From positions 1-14,874 of the forward strand of contig CALXPX010000022.1 in NCBI GenBank assembly GCA_944390305.1: 14,874 nucleotides of DNA, written 5' to 3'. Within the stretch, counting starts at the first letter, position 1. Each line of letters opens with the position of its first letter. Positions 1-6,673 of the stretch are shown piece after piece. The notes under the pieces are model-generated. The model saw only the letters and a program-made list of their open reading frames with translations, was not told where the DNA came from and made no database searches. This DNA comes from an uncultured Clostridia bacterium. Its GTDB lineage: Bacteria > Bacillota > Clostridia > TANB77 > CAG-508. The position numbers and the translations under genes are program-made.

Positions 1-59
1 TTTGAAAAAAATGTTCTTTTTGTATCATAAATTCTTAAACTTTTTTCTCTTGCTTCCAT
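1..59 (-). CDS. Start of an unidentified gene running off the left edge (partial)
   Basis: An ATG at 59 opens a frame with no stop for the 19 codons visible, beginning MEAREKSLRIYDTKR. It lies 12 bases after the yqfD stop and behind an AAGGTGG ribosome binding site, so it is almost certainly translated from the same operon. In Bacillus and many clostridia the gene after yqfD is phoH, followed by the 7TM-HD phosphohydrolase gene (yqfF/pgpH). The few visible residues do not decide between these or anything else, so no function is assigned. Confidence 0.6.
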   Translation of the reverse strand, partial: MEAREKSLRIYDTKRTFFS

Positions 60-71
60 ATATACCACCTT

Positions 72-1250
72 TCAAAAATCTATTTTCTCTTTAGTTCCTA
101 TTTCTTCTATTACTTCATAGGTAACTTTAACATCATAATATGTATCATGCTCTGTTATACTTACATCTTTTTTAGAAATTTCTCCAGAAATTAAGTTATT
201 TAATTTTTCTTCTGCTCTTTTTGTACCTTCTGTCTTAGCTTCCTCTTTTCCGTAAGAAATTTCTGTTTGTGTTAATTCATAATTGGTATATTTTATCACT
301 TCTATTGGTAAATAAAAATTAGAAAATAGTTTTATTTTTTTACTTGTATACATTGTATCATAAATTTCATATTTTGAAAGGGTTTTATACAAATTTATTT
401 TAAAATTATTAAATTTAATTGCATATTTATTTTCCTTTTTTCCTGTTTGTTCCTTTTTTATTTCTTTTTTTTCAATTTTTTCACTTTGTGAATATGTGAC
501 TTTTGCTTTTACATCTCCATTTGCATTTACATAATTTTTACCTGTGTATTTTCCTTCCATCCATCCAGCAATTAAAATATCTCCTTTTTTAACTTCATCT
601 CCTTCTTTAACCATTAATGTTCCATTTTGCGCACTAATTTTATTTATTATAGCATCTTTTGTTGCTACAATATTGCAATAATCATTTTCATCTATAATCT
701 CTGGTTTTTCATCTGCTTCTACTATTTTTACTATTGCATTTGTACCAGTTAATTCTATTCCTATCCATGCAATATCTTCTCTTTGATATCTTATTTTATT
801 AATTATTTCTTCCTCATTTACTTTGCTTTTTAATACTCCTACTTTAAGACCATCTTGATTTAATATATTCATTATTTCATCTACATTTATATTTACATTT
901 CCTGTTATTTCAATATTCCACACAAATTTTGAAAGTGCATATATACTAGCTATTACAAGGATTAAAAGTATAAAAAATATTTTTCTTTTTTTATATTTTT
1001 TAATTGCAAATGGTAATCCATGTTTACTTTTTATTTTTATTTTGCAACCATGTTTCTTTGCTATTTTAGCAGCTGTTTTAAAGTCTCCTGCTCCTATATT
1101 TGCATACAATATAGTGGATCTTGTTCTCTTTATTCCCCACAGAAATATATTTTTACTTATACATGTATTTATAAATCTTTCTATGTAATATCCTTCTAAT
1201 TCTATATTTAGATATCCTATTAAATAGTTTATTAGTATCTTAAAAAACAC
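72..1250 (-). CDS. yqfD: Sporulation protein YqfD
   Basis: The 392-residue product matches the YqfD family, which is found in endospore formers and belongs to the mother-cell (sigma-E) regulon in Bacillus subtilis; its biochemical role is not defined. Visible layout: an N-terminal soluble region (about 1-85) containing a conserved-looking stretch around LYANIGAGDF, one membrane segment at about residues 90-110 preceded by a lysine/arginine cluster, then a long extracytoplasmic region. That region includes a lysine-rich insert near residues 255-275. The start is a GTG at 1250 (MFFKILINYL), chosen because AGGAGAG lies five bases upstream. Length is close to the usual figure of about 400. It sits 20 bases after yqfC and shares its transcript with pdaA and yqfC. 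Confidence 0.93.
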   Translation of the reverse strand: MFFKILINYLIGYLNIELEGYYIERFINTCISKNIFLWGIKRTRSTILYANIGAGDFKTAAKIAKKHGCKIKIKSKHGLPFAIKKYKKRKIFFILLILVIASIYALSKFVWNIEITGNVNINVDEIMNILNQDGLKVGVLKSKVNEEEIINKIRYQREDIAWIGIELTGTNAIVKIVEADEKPEIIDENDYCNIVATKDAIINKISAQNGTLMVKEGDEVKKGDILIAGWMEGKYTGKNYVNANGDVKAKVTYSQSEKIEKKEIKKEQTGKKENKYAIKFNNFKINLYKTLSKYEIYDTMYTSKKIKLFSNFYLPIEVIKYTNYELTQTEISYGKEEAKTEGTKRAEEKLNNLISGEISKKDVSITEHDTYYDVKVTYEVIEEIGTKEKIDF

Positions 1251-1270
1251 TTTTTCTCTCCTTATTTTAT

Positions 1271-1531
1271 TTATTCATATTTTTCAAAATCAACACTTTC
1301 AATATTACCAGTTATAATTAAATCATCTTTTGTCATTTCATTCATAAGAAGTTCAAATCCATTTATATTTATAAGTCCAGTACTCATTTTTATTCTTATA
1401 AAGAAATCCTGATATTCTAAAACTGTTTTATAATTTTCAATAAGCATTTTATTAAAACCCAAAATTGTAACTTTAGGTATATCTGAACTTAGTTCTTCTG
1501 GAATATCAAATAATTTATCAAATTTTCCCAT
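1271..1531 (-). CDS. yqfC: Sporulation protein YqfC (YabP/YqfC family)
   Basis: This 86-residue protein has the family pattern: PKVTILGFNKMLIENY near the N-terminus, a central repeat of short beta-type strands (IRIKMSTGLININGFEL) and a glycine-bearing C-terminal segment (DDLIITGNIESVDF). YqfC/YabP proteins are small, sporulation-specific and of unknown biochemistry; yqfC is paired with yqfD across spore-forming Firmicutes. The ATG at 1531 is preceded by GAGAGG, which lies inside the last codons of pdaA; only two bases separate the pdaA stop from this start, so translation is likely coupled. The three-gene run pdaA-yqfC-yqfD argues for one sporulation-time transcript. Confidence 0.92.
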   Translation of the reverse strand: MGKFDKLFDIPEELSSDIPKVTILGFNKMLIENYKTVLEYQDFFIRIKMSTGLININGFELLMNEMTKDDLIITGNIESVDFEKYE

Positions 1532-1533
1532 AT

Positions 1534-2367
1534 TTACCTCTCAAATTCATCTAAGCTTTTAAATTCATATCCTTCTTCTTTTATTTTCTTTATTATTTCA
1601 TCTAATATATTACAATTATCTTTTGATGTAGCATGAAGTAGCATTATCTCTCCGTTATGGAGATTTTCTAATATTTTCTTTTTGCCATATTCTTCTCTTC
1701 CTTGCTTTTGATCTTCCCAATCGTCATATGCAAATGACCACATTACAGTTGTATAGCCTAAATCGTTGGTACATGCAATACTTGCTTCACTATATTCTCC
1801 TTTTGGAGGTCTTATATATTTCATTTCATAATTTATTTTTTCATAAACCTCTTTATGCAAATTCATAACTTCTTCTTTTACTTTTTCAATAGAAGAAGTA
1901 GGCATGCATATATGATTTACAGTATGATTTCCTATTGTATGTCCTTCACTAACCATCCTTTTTAATAAATCTTCACTAGTTTTTACATACTGCCCTGTTA
2001 TAAAAAAAGCAGCCGGAACATTATTTTCTTTAAGTATGTCTAATATTTTACTTGTATATCCTGCTTCAAATCCTATATCAAATGTAAGATATATATATTT
2101 TTTATCTTTATTTCCCATTGCCATTCCATTTAATTTGTTAATAACTCCTAAGTTTTCTGCTCCTAAGTCTGGTTGAGCATGATCTTTTCCTCTCTTTATA
2201 CCCCACTCTATTTTTTTTGTACTTAAAGTCTCATTACTAGTTAAAACTGTTTGAAAATTATTACTAATTCCCGCTACAAATATTATAAATAATACAAACG
2301 CTAGAAGTGCACAAACCACAATAATTTTGATTAAAGCATCATTGCAAAAAGAGCAAAAGTTTTTCAT
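1534..2367 (-). CDS. pdaA: PdaA-type polysaccharide deacetylase (delta-lactam-forming de-N-acetylase)
   Basis: Product of 277 residues with an N-terminal membrane anchor or uncleaved signal (about 12-34) and a carbohydrate esterase family 4 domain. PdaA removes the N-acetyl group from muramic acid in spore peptidoglycan after CwlD has stripped the peptide, giving the muramic-delta-lactam that cortex-lytic enzymes recognise. Visible motifs are WGIKRGKDHAQPDLGAE (typical of PdaA rather than other deacetylases), the catalytic Asp97 in TFDIG, metal ligands His148 and His152 in HTIGNHTVNH, RPPKGEYS at about 186, WSFAYDDW, and LLHAT near the C-terminus. Ile98 replaces the Asp of the canonical TFDDG; B. 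subtilis PdaA also departs there (Asn). The ATG at 2367 has an excellent AGGAGGAG site. It is the first gene of the pdaA-yqfC-yqfD run and lies after a strong terminator. Confidence 0.93.
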   Translation of the reverse strand: MKNFCSFCNDALIKIIVVCALLAFVLFIIFVAGISNNFQTVLTSNETLSTKKIEWGIKRGKDHAQPDLGAENLGVINKLNGMAMGNKDKKYIYLTFDIGFEAGYTSKILDILKENNVPAAFFITGQYVKTSEDLLKRMVSEGHTIGNHTVNHICMPTSSIEKVKEEVMNLHKEVYEKINYEMKYIRPPKGEYSEASIACTNDLGYTTVMWSFAYDDWEDQKQGREEYGKKKILENLHNGEIMLLHATSKDNCNILDEIIKKIKEEGYEFKSLDEFER

Positions 2368-2387
2368 ATATATCTCCTCCTTTTGTA

Positions 2388-2415
2388 ATTATATGATAGT
2401 ATTTAATTTATATGA
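2388..2415 (-). promoter_or_regulatory. Possible sporulation-type (sigma-E-like) promoter of pdaA
   Basis: On the minus strand TCATATA (2415-2409) and CATATAAT (2395-2388) are 13 bases apart, resembling the sigma-E pattern KMATATT / CATACAMT. The same bases include TATAAT, but the hexamer 17 bases before it (ATCATA) is a poor sigma-A -35. The -10 lies close to the ribosome binding site, giving a very short leader. The call is weak and rests on the sporulation role of the genes. Confidence 0.3.
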
Positions 2416-2458
2416 TTAAGAAAATATCCTTTTGTTTTTCTTTCTTTTTTAGCATATA

Positions 2459-2512
2459 AAAAACAAAAGCACACTTTAAGTTATACATTACCTAAAGCAT
2501 GCTTTTGTTTTT
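2459..2512 (-). terminator. Intrinsic terminator after the GT8 gene
   Basis: Two arms (2459-2480 and 2491-2512) match at all but three positions around a ten-base loop, and the minus-strand RNA ends in a run of six U. It separates the glycosyltransferase gene from pdaA. The left arm also ends in A's, so the structure may work weakly in both directions. Confidence 0.85.
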
Positions 2513-2524
2513 ACTTTTTTATAT

Positions 2525-3385
2525 TTAATTTATTTTATCTAATATATTAAAATATTCATTTAAAACAATTCTTTCATATTTATCACCACATAATATACAA
2601 TCTTTTTGGTATTGAAAGCCTGATTTTGCATAGTTATCTCCTTTTATTTTATTTACGTATGACATGTATTCTTCCATTTGTTCTTTTTTTATGAAAGATG
2701 GTTTATTTGTATAAATAAAGTGTACTACTTTAATGTCTTCCAATTTATAATTATTGTAAGTAATATAATAATCAATATGAGGGAAGAAAAGATTATATCC
2801 TACATCTAAGTGTAACTCTTCTTTTATGTCCCATGTTTTATCATATTCTTGTAAAATGTCTTGGTCACCAATAGAGTCTTTTTTATCTATTATTTTATTA
2901 ATAATTTCGTAAAAATTTGGCAATACATTTTGTTTTGGTTCTATAACCATTAGTCCTGAAGTTAATTTTGTCCATTCTTTGCTTACTGATGGTCCATATC
3001 TTCTATCAATAGTAGCAGACAAATGCTTTTTTTCGAATAATTCATCTATATTCTGTCTTACATACATATCACTATCTAAGTAAACTAATTTTTCAAATTC
3101 TGTTAATTCAAAAAGCAATAATTTATCAAAAGTATTTGTCCAATGAGAAAAGTTTCCTTTATCATTTTTTATTTTAATAGTTTCTGGTAATTTTATATTT
3201 GACTTTTTTATAATTTGCATATCATGACTTTTTATTTTATCTTCGTCTTCTTTTGAAATATCGCATGTTATTAATATTGTAAAAGGGTATTTTGCCTTGA
3301 CTTGTTTTAATGATTCTGCTAGTGCCAAAGCTCCTTTTAAATATTTTTCTGTACTTAAAACAGTTATATAAGAATAATTATTCAT
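2525..3385 (-). CDS. Glycosyltransferase family 8 (glycogenin-like)
   Basis: A 286-residue GT-A-fold enzyme of the GT8 group, retaining glycosyltransferases that use nucleotide sugars. Evidence: N-terminal YSYITVLSTEKYLKGALALAESL, the DxD metal-binding motif in VYLDSDMYV (Asp104-Ser-Asp106), SGLMVIEP, GDQDIL, GYNLFFPHIDYY and the C-terminal VVHFIYTNKPS, which is the glycogenin-type HF..KP region. The frame extends upstream to a TTG at 3418, but the ATG at 3385 is preferred: AGGAGA sits seven bases before it and the protein then starts directly at the first beta strand. It begins 22 bases after the phosphatase stop and shares that gene's transcript. The last 25 residues contain two cysteines (CILCG), which could be a small metal site. 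Donor and acceptor cannot be read from the sequence. Confidence 0.85.
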   Translation of the reverse strand: MNNYSYITVLSTEKYLKGALALAESLKQVKAKYPFTILITCDISKEDEDKIKSHDMQIIKKSNIKLPETIKIKNDKGNFSHWTNTFDKLLLFELTEFEKLVYLDSDMYVRQNIDELFEKKHLSATIDRRYGPSVSKEWTKLTSGLMVIEPKQNVLPNFYEIINKIIDKKDSIGDQDILQEYDKTWDIKEELHLDVGYNLFFPHIDYYITYNNYKLEDIKVVHFIYTNKPSFIKKEQMEEYMSYVNKIKGDNYAKSGFQYQKDCILCGDKYERIVLNEYFNILDKIN

Positions 3386-3407
3386 TTTGTATTCTCCTAT
3401 ATCTATA

Positions 3408-3992
3408 TTATCTTTCAATTTGTTGACTTTTAATTTTTTCTATTAGTTTCTCATTTGGATTGTACTCTCTAATTTCTCCATTTTTTAGTGCTATAGATTC
3501 TAAATCTTTATTTGCTGGAAGTCCATTAAAATAACAGTCTATAGCTTGTGCGACTCCTGCATGAGTTACTAGTACCACTTTTTTATCGTTATATTTTAAT
3601 ATTATGTTATCCATGCAATTTGATACTCTTTTAAACAATGATTGTATAGGTTCTACATTACAAATATTATAATTTTTATCATAATCTAATAGCATTTTTA
3701 TATTGCAGTCTTCTCTATTATGATGTCCTTCCATATCTCCAAAGCTTCTTTCAATAAGCCCTTGTTCTACTATAGGATTTACACCTGTAACTTCACTTAC
3801 ATATTTAGCTGTTTCCCTAGCTCTAATTAGTGGAGAAACTAAAATGACATCTACATTAATATCTTTAAATTTTTCGGCGGTTTCTTCTGCTTGTTTTATA
3901 CCCATATCATTTAAAGGTATATCCTTTCTTCCTTGAAATACATTTTTAACATTATAATCAGTTTGTCCATGTCTTATAACATAAATTTTCAT
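3408..3992 (-). CDS. Histidine phosphatase (phosphoglycerate mutase-like) family protein
   Basis: The 194-residue product has the full set of histidine-acid phosphatase residues: phospho-acceptor His8 in VIRHGQTDYN, Arg57 in SPLIRARETA, the acid Glu81 in LIERSFGDMEG, and His143 in LVTHAGV. The family includes phosphoglycerate mutases, alpha-ribazole phosphatase and the mycobacterial glucosyl-3-phosphoglycerate phosphatase (GpgP); small phosphatases of this kind are hard to assign by sequence. The start at 3992 is preferred to an in-frame ATG at 4010: an AAGGAAAG site lies before 3992 and the predicted transcript starts only about nine bases before 4010. A good promoter precedes it, and the GT8 gene follows by 22 bases. 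With a GpgS-like gene two genes upstream, a GpgP-like role is possible but unproven. Confidence 0.87.
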   Translation of the reverse strand: MKIYVIRHGQTDYNVKNVFQGRKDIPLNDMGIKQAEETAEKFKDINVDVILVSPLIRARETAKYVSEVTGVNPIVEQGLIERSFGDMEGHHNREDCNIKMLLDYDKNYNICNVEPIQSLFKRVSNCMDNIILKYNDKKVVLVTHAGVAQAIDCYFNGLPANKDLESIALKNGEIREYNPNEKLIEKIKSQQIER

Positions 3993-4025
3993 AATCTTCT
4001 TTCCTTTCATTTAACAATTATTACA

Positions 4026-4054
4026 ATTATAACAGAATAATAAATTAATGTTAA
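4026..4054 (-). promoter_or_regulatory. Sigma-A-type promoter of the phosphatase-GT8 pair
   Basis: On the minus strand TTAACA (4054-4049) is separated by 17 bases from TATAAT (4031-4026), with a TG one base before the -10 (extended -10). This is the best-matching promoter in the window. Transcription would start near 4019, about 27 bases before the chosen phosphatase ATG. The -35 overlaps a short inverted repeat (GTTAA/TTAAC). Confidence 0.7.
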
Positions 4055-4081
4055 TTTTAACTACACTTACTTTTTATTACT

Positions 4082-5077
4082 TTACTTATTTAAGATATCA
4101 TTTATTTTTTTTGAGTATAATTTTTTATTTTTTTCTACATAGTCAAGTTCATTAGGCTTTAAATCACATAAGTTATTTTCTAATTTATTATAAATTTCCT
4201 TAAACTTTTTTTCTATTATGTTTTTCACTTTTTCTTTTTCTTTATATTGTGAATTATAAAGTTCTTCAAGTATTGTATATAAAATTCTAAGATATCTTAC
4301 TAAACATTTGACATATAAATACCTATTATTATATTCTTTAAAAAAATGTTCATAATTGTCAAATACCTCTAAAGCCTCTAGCCTGTCCATTGAAAATTCT
4401 TTGTGCATTAAGCTATTTTTTCTTTGAACATAATTGTATAGTACTTTTTCTGTTGAAGCTAATTTATTTATTTTGTTAAATATTTTATATGTTGTCAAAT
4501 CATCTTCATATTTTTTACCAATTGGGAATCTAATATCATTAAAAAGTTGTCTTTTGTATAATTTATTCCAGACAACTATTGATTTTCCAGTTATGTATAT
4601 TTCTTCACTATTTATTCTGTTTAAAGCTCCTAAAGAATTAGTAGTAATAAAATCTATATTGTCTATATTATCAAATTTATAATTCTTATTGAATAAATCA
4701 TCCTCACTAATTTGAACTGATGCACATTCTGATATATCTGAATCAGTTTCTTTTAATAGCTTGTATAAGCCTGTATAAAATTCAAGTGAAATAACATCAT
4801 CCGAGTCTACAAAACCTATATACTTTCCTGAAGCATTATCTAATCCAGTATTTCTAGCAACTGCAGCTCCTTGATTTTTTTGATTTATTAATTTAATTCT
4901 ATTATCTTTTTCCTCATACTGCTTGCAAATTGCTTTTGAATTATCTGTAGACCCATCATTAATTAAAATAATCTCTAAATTTTTATAAGTTTGATTTATG
5001 ACTCGATCTAATGAATATGGTAAAAATTTTTCTACATTATATACAGGTATAATTACTGAAATCAGTTCATTATTCAC
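4082..5077 (-). CDS. Glycosyltransferase family 2
   Basis: A 331-residue inverting-type GT2 enzyme. The N-terminal 110 residues hold the classic GT-A features: SVIIPVYNVEKFL, LINDGSTDNS (Asp41), NQGAAVARNTGL and the metal-binding GFVDSDD (Asp91-Ser-Asp-Asp94). KLYKR and KYEDDLT near the middle are usual for bacterial polysaccharide GT2 enzymes of the EpsJ/CpsIJ kind. The C-terminal third is helical, lysine-rich and not recognised; no membrane segment is seen. The start is a GTG at 5077 with GAGGGG about ten bases upstream. It lies 108 bases after the GpgS-like gene with no clear terminator between them, so co-transcription is likely; a separate promoter for the phosphatase follows. The sugar transferred cannot be deduced. 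Confidence 0.88.
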   Translation of the reverse strand: MNNELISVIIPVYNVEKFLPYSLDRVINQTYKNLEIILINDGSTDNSKAICKQYEEKDNRIKLINQKNQGAAVARNTGLDNASGKYIGFVDSDDVISLEFYTGLYKLLKETDSDISECASVQISEDDLFNKNYKFDNIDNIDFITTNSLGALNRINSEEIYITGKSIVVWNKLYKRQLFNDIRFPIGKKYEDDLTTYKIFNKINKLASTEKVLYNYVQRKNSLMHKEFSMDRLEALEVFDNYEHFFKEYNNRYLYVKCLVRYLRILYTILEELYNSQYKEKEKVKNIIEKKFKEIYNKLENNLCDLKPNELDYVEKNKKLYSKKINDILNK

Positions 5078-5185
5078 TTTTAAGCTTCCCCTCTCGTAAA
5101 AAATTTATAGACATACACTTTTATAGTAATGTTAAATAAAGCTAATTTGTCTTTCCTTTATCTAAATTCATGACATGTAATTAAC

Positions 5186-5851
5186 TTATTTTATTACGTT
5201 TTTTCTTTTTAATATAGCTCTAATTATTTCTGTAGACATTTTTGACATTGTTTCATTTGTTTTGTTATTATGTGAAGTATTAACAATTTTTCCAATATTC
5301 AATTCTTCTACTTTATATCCCTTTTCTATAACATCAAGTAATATTCCTATATCTACTCCATAATCTTTTTCCAAAGTCAATTCTTGAAGTATTCTTTTTC
5401 GTGATGCTATCATACCGCTAATTGGTTCAGAAAACTTATACATATTAGGATAAATCAAATTTAGCAGTGGTTTTACAACTATTTCAGTTACTGTTCCTCC
5501 AACAGTTCTGTCAAACGATGATTTTACGAAATCTGTTTTATTTTCTATTATTGGCTTTGCAAGTTCTTCTACTATATTTTGATGTTCATATTTAACATCT
5601 GCATCTAAGAAAACTATAACATCATTGTTTGCATATTTTATTCCGTCTTCCATTGCGTATCCTTTTCCTTGGTAATTACATTTTTTTACTCTTGCTCCAT
5701 TTTCTATTGAAATTTGTTCTGTTTTGTCTGTACTTAAATTGTTTATGACTAATACATCATTTACTAAACTACATTTTTTTGCTACAGCTATTGAATTTGC
5801 TATATTTTCTTCTTCATTAAATGCTGGTATAATTACACTTATAGTTTCCAT
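5186..5851 (-). CDS. GpgS-like (GT81) glucosyl-3-phosphoglycerate synthase homologue
   Basis: A 221-residue GT-A enzyme that matches actinobacterial GpgS beyond the generic GT2 motifs. GpgS transfers glucose from a nucleotide donor to 3-phosphoglycerate, the first step of glucosylglycerate synthesis. Seen here: SVIIPAFNEEENI, the lysine-glycine loop QGKGYAM, DxD in VFLDADV (Asp83-Ala-Asp85), VKSSF, GGTVTEIVVKPLL (GpgS: GGRVTE..ARPLL), EPISGMIASR, YGVDIGILLD at 164-173 (GpgS: YGVEIGLLID), His194 where GpgS has its metal-binding His, and MSTEIIRAILKR at the C-terminus. It is about 100 residues shorter than mycobacterial GpgS, lacking that protein's extra N-terminal part. Asp167 stands where GpgS has Glu. 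The ATG at 5851 follows AAAGGG. The family is firmer than the exact substrate; a close relative using another phospho-acceptor remains possible. Confidence 0.8.
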   Translation of the reverse strand: METISVIIPAFNEEENIANSIAVAKKCSLVNDVLVINNLSTDKTEQISIENGARVKKCNYQGKGYAMEDGIKYANNDVIVFLDADVKYEHQNIVEELAKPIIENKTDFVKSSFDRTVGGTVTEIVVKPLLNLIYPNMYKFSEPISGMIASRKRILQELTLEKDYGVDIGILLDVIEKGYKVEELNIGKIVNTSHNNKTNETMSKMSTEIIRAILKRKNVIK

Positions 5852-5897
5852 AATTATTCGCCCTTTCGTTTTCTTTTATTTTTGTCCTAACATTCTT

Positions 5898-5926
5898 ATT
5901 ATACACCATTTTTCGATAATTAGCAA
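5898..5926 (-). promoter_or_regulatory. Sigma-A-type promoter of the GpgS-like gene
   Basis: On the minus strand TTGCTA (5926-5921), 17 bases, then a perfect TATAAT (5903-5898). The predicted start near 5891 gives a leader of about 40 bases. A six-base inverted repeat (AGCTAT and ATAGCT, 5950-5965) lies about 25 bases upstream of the -35 and could be an activator site. Confidence 0.6.
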
Positions 5927-5992
5927 TCATTTTATTCTATTTTATGTTTAGCTATGTCAATAGCTTATATCATCTTACTTTTTAATTTTCAC

Positions 5993-6032
5993 ATAATAAA
6001 AGACCTCCATGTTTTTATAACATTTGAGGCCT
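5993..6032 (-). terminator. Intrinsic terminator after the coiled-coil gene
   Basis: Arms AGGCCTC (6032-6026) and GAGGTCT (6007-6001) pair with one G-U, a second ATGT/ACAT stem forms inside, and the minus-strand RNA continues as UUUUAUUAU. It lies 14 bases after the stop of the gene at 6046 and isolates it from the glycosyltransferase group. Confidence 0.8.
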
Positions 6033-6045
6033 ATATATAATTATT

Positions 6046-6579
6046 TTATATTTTTTCATTTTTCTGCAAATATTCTTTTACTTTATCTGTTTCTATAGTA
6101 GCAATCTCTGTTTCTATACTTTCCAATTCATATAAAAGATCTTTTTCTTTTTTATTTGTATTCGTAATTTTTTTAAAAATTTCATTACGTGAGTTTAATT
6201 TTTCTTTATATTTAGTATCTTCCACTATTTTATTAAATTTTTCATTATATTCATCTTCATTTATGTCTTTGCTTTTTTTCAATTTATATTTTATTTTATT
6301 AAATAAATTTTTCTTTTGATTATTTCTTTGTATTTTATCTGAAATTGTAATTTTATAAGCTGTTTCTATTTCTATTTCTTGTATCTTTCTGCCTATTTTT
6401 TCATATTTACTTATTAATTCCTTTTTTTCATTTGATTCTTGCACAGTCTTTAGATAATTTAGTATTTTCTCCTTTCTTTCTCGCAGTTTGTTATAGTATA
6501 AATCTTGTTTCAACTCCTTTTGTACTTCGTTTTTGGTTTTTATTAATTTTTTCATCTCTTCCTGGGTCATCTCCATCAT
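6046..6579 (-). CDS. Unidentified lysine/glutamate-rich coiled-coil protein
   Basis: No family is recognised. The 177-residue product is extremely rich in Lys, Glu, Asn and Ile, has no cysteine, no obvious membrane segment or signal peptide, and appears almost entirely helical with heptad-like hydrophobic spacing (for example at about 60-80 and 140-170), so a cytoplasmic coiled coil is likely. An AGGGGG site precedes two adjacent ATG codons (6579 and 6576); the first is annotated, though the second has the better eight-base spacing. The gene is divergent from the XRE regulator at 6674, has its own terminator and forms a single-gene unit. The arrangement suggests it is the regulator's target, but nothing in the sequence gives its function. 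Confidence 0.7.
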   Translation of the reverse strand: MMEMTQEEMKKLIKTKNEVQKELKQDLYYNKLRERKEKILNYLKTVQESNEKKELISKYEKIGRKIQEIEIETAYKITISDKIQRNNQKKNLFNKIKYKLKKSKDINEDEYNEKFNKIVEDTKYKEKLNSRNEIFKKITNTNKKEKDLLYELESIETEIATIETDKVKEYLQKNEKI

Positions 6580-6611
6580 GCATGCCCCCTTTCCATCTTT
6601 TAACCACCTAT

Positions 6612-6624
6612 ACTTAATTTAAGT
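6612..6624. promoter_or_regulatory. Palindrome, candidate operator between divergent genes
   Basis: ACTTAA-T-TTAAGT is a perfect 13-base inverted repeat with TATA/GTATA-like flanks. It lies between the XRE regulator gene and the divergent coiled-coil gene, touching the -10 of the latter's predicted promoter, a usual place for a Cro/CI-type repressor to bind. No second copy was noticed, and chance occurrence in such A+T-rich DNA cannot be excluded. Confidence 0.35.
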
Positions 6625-6652
6625 GTATAAAAAAATGATAGAATTTTTACAA
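6624..6652 (-). promoter_or_regulatory. Possible promoter of the coiled-coil gene
   Basis: On the minus strand TTGTAA (6652-6647) and TATACA (6629-6624) are 17 bases apart, each matching the sigma-A consensus at four of six positions. The -10 abuts the palindrome at 6612-6624, so binding there would block this promoter. Confidence 0.35.
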
Positions 6653-6659
6653 AATTATT

Positions 6660-6668
6660 AGGTGGTGA
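6660..6668 (+). promoter_or_regulatory. Ribosome binding site deciding a TTG start
   Basis: AGGTGGTGA matches the anti-Shine-Dalgarno complement AGGAGGTGA at eight of nine bases and lies five bases before the TTG at 6674. The in-frame GTG at 6662 falls inside this site and so is not a credible start. Confidence 0.7.
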
Positions 6669-6673
6669 AATTA

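Noticed and set aside
5955..5960. A perfect TTGACA on the minus strand upstream of the GpgS-like gene
   Set aside because: No acceptable -10 lies 16-18 bases downstream (GAATAA at 17); the pair TTGCTA/TATAAT nearer the gene is better.
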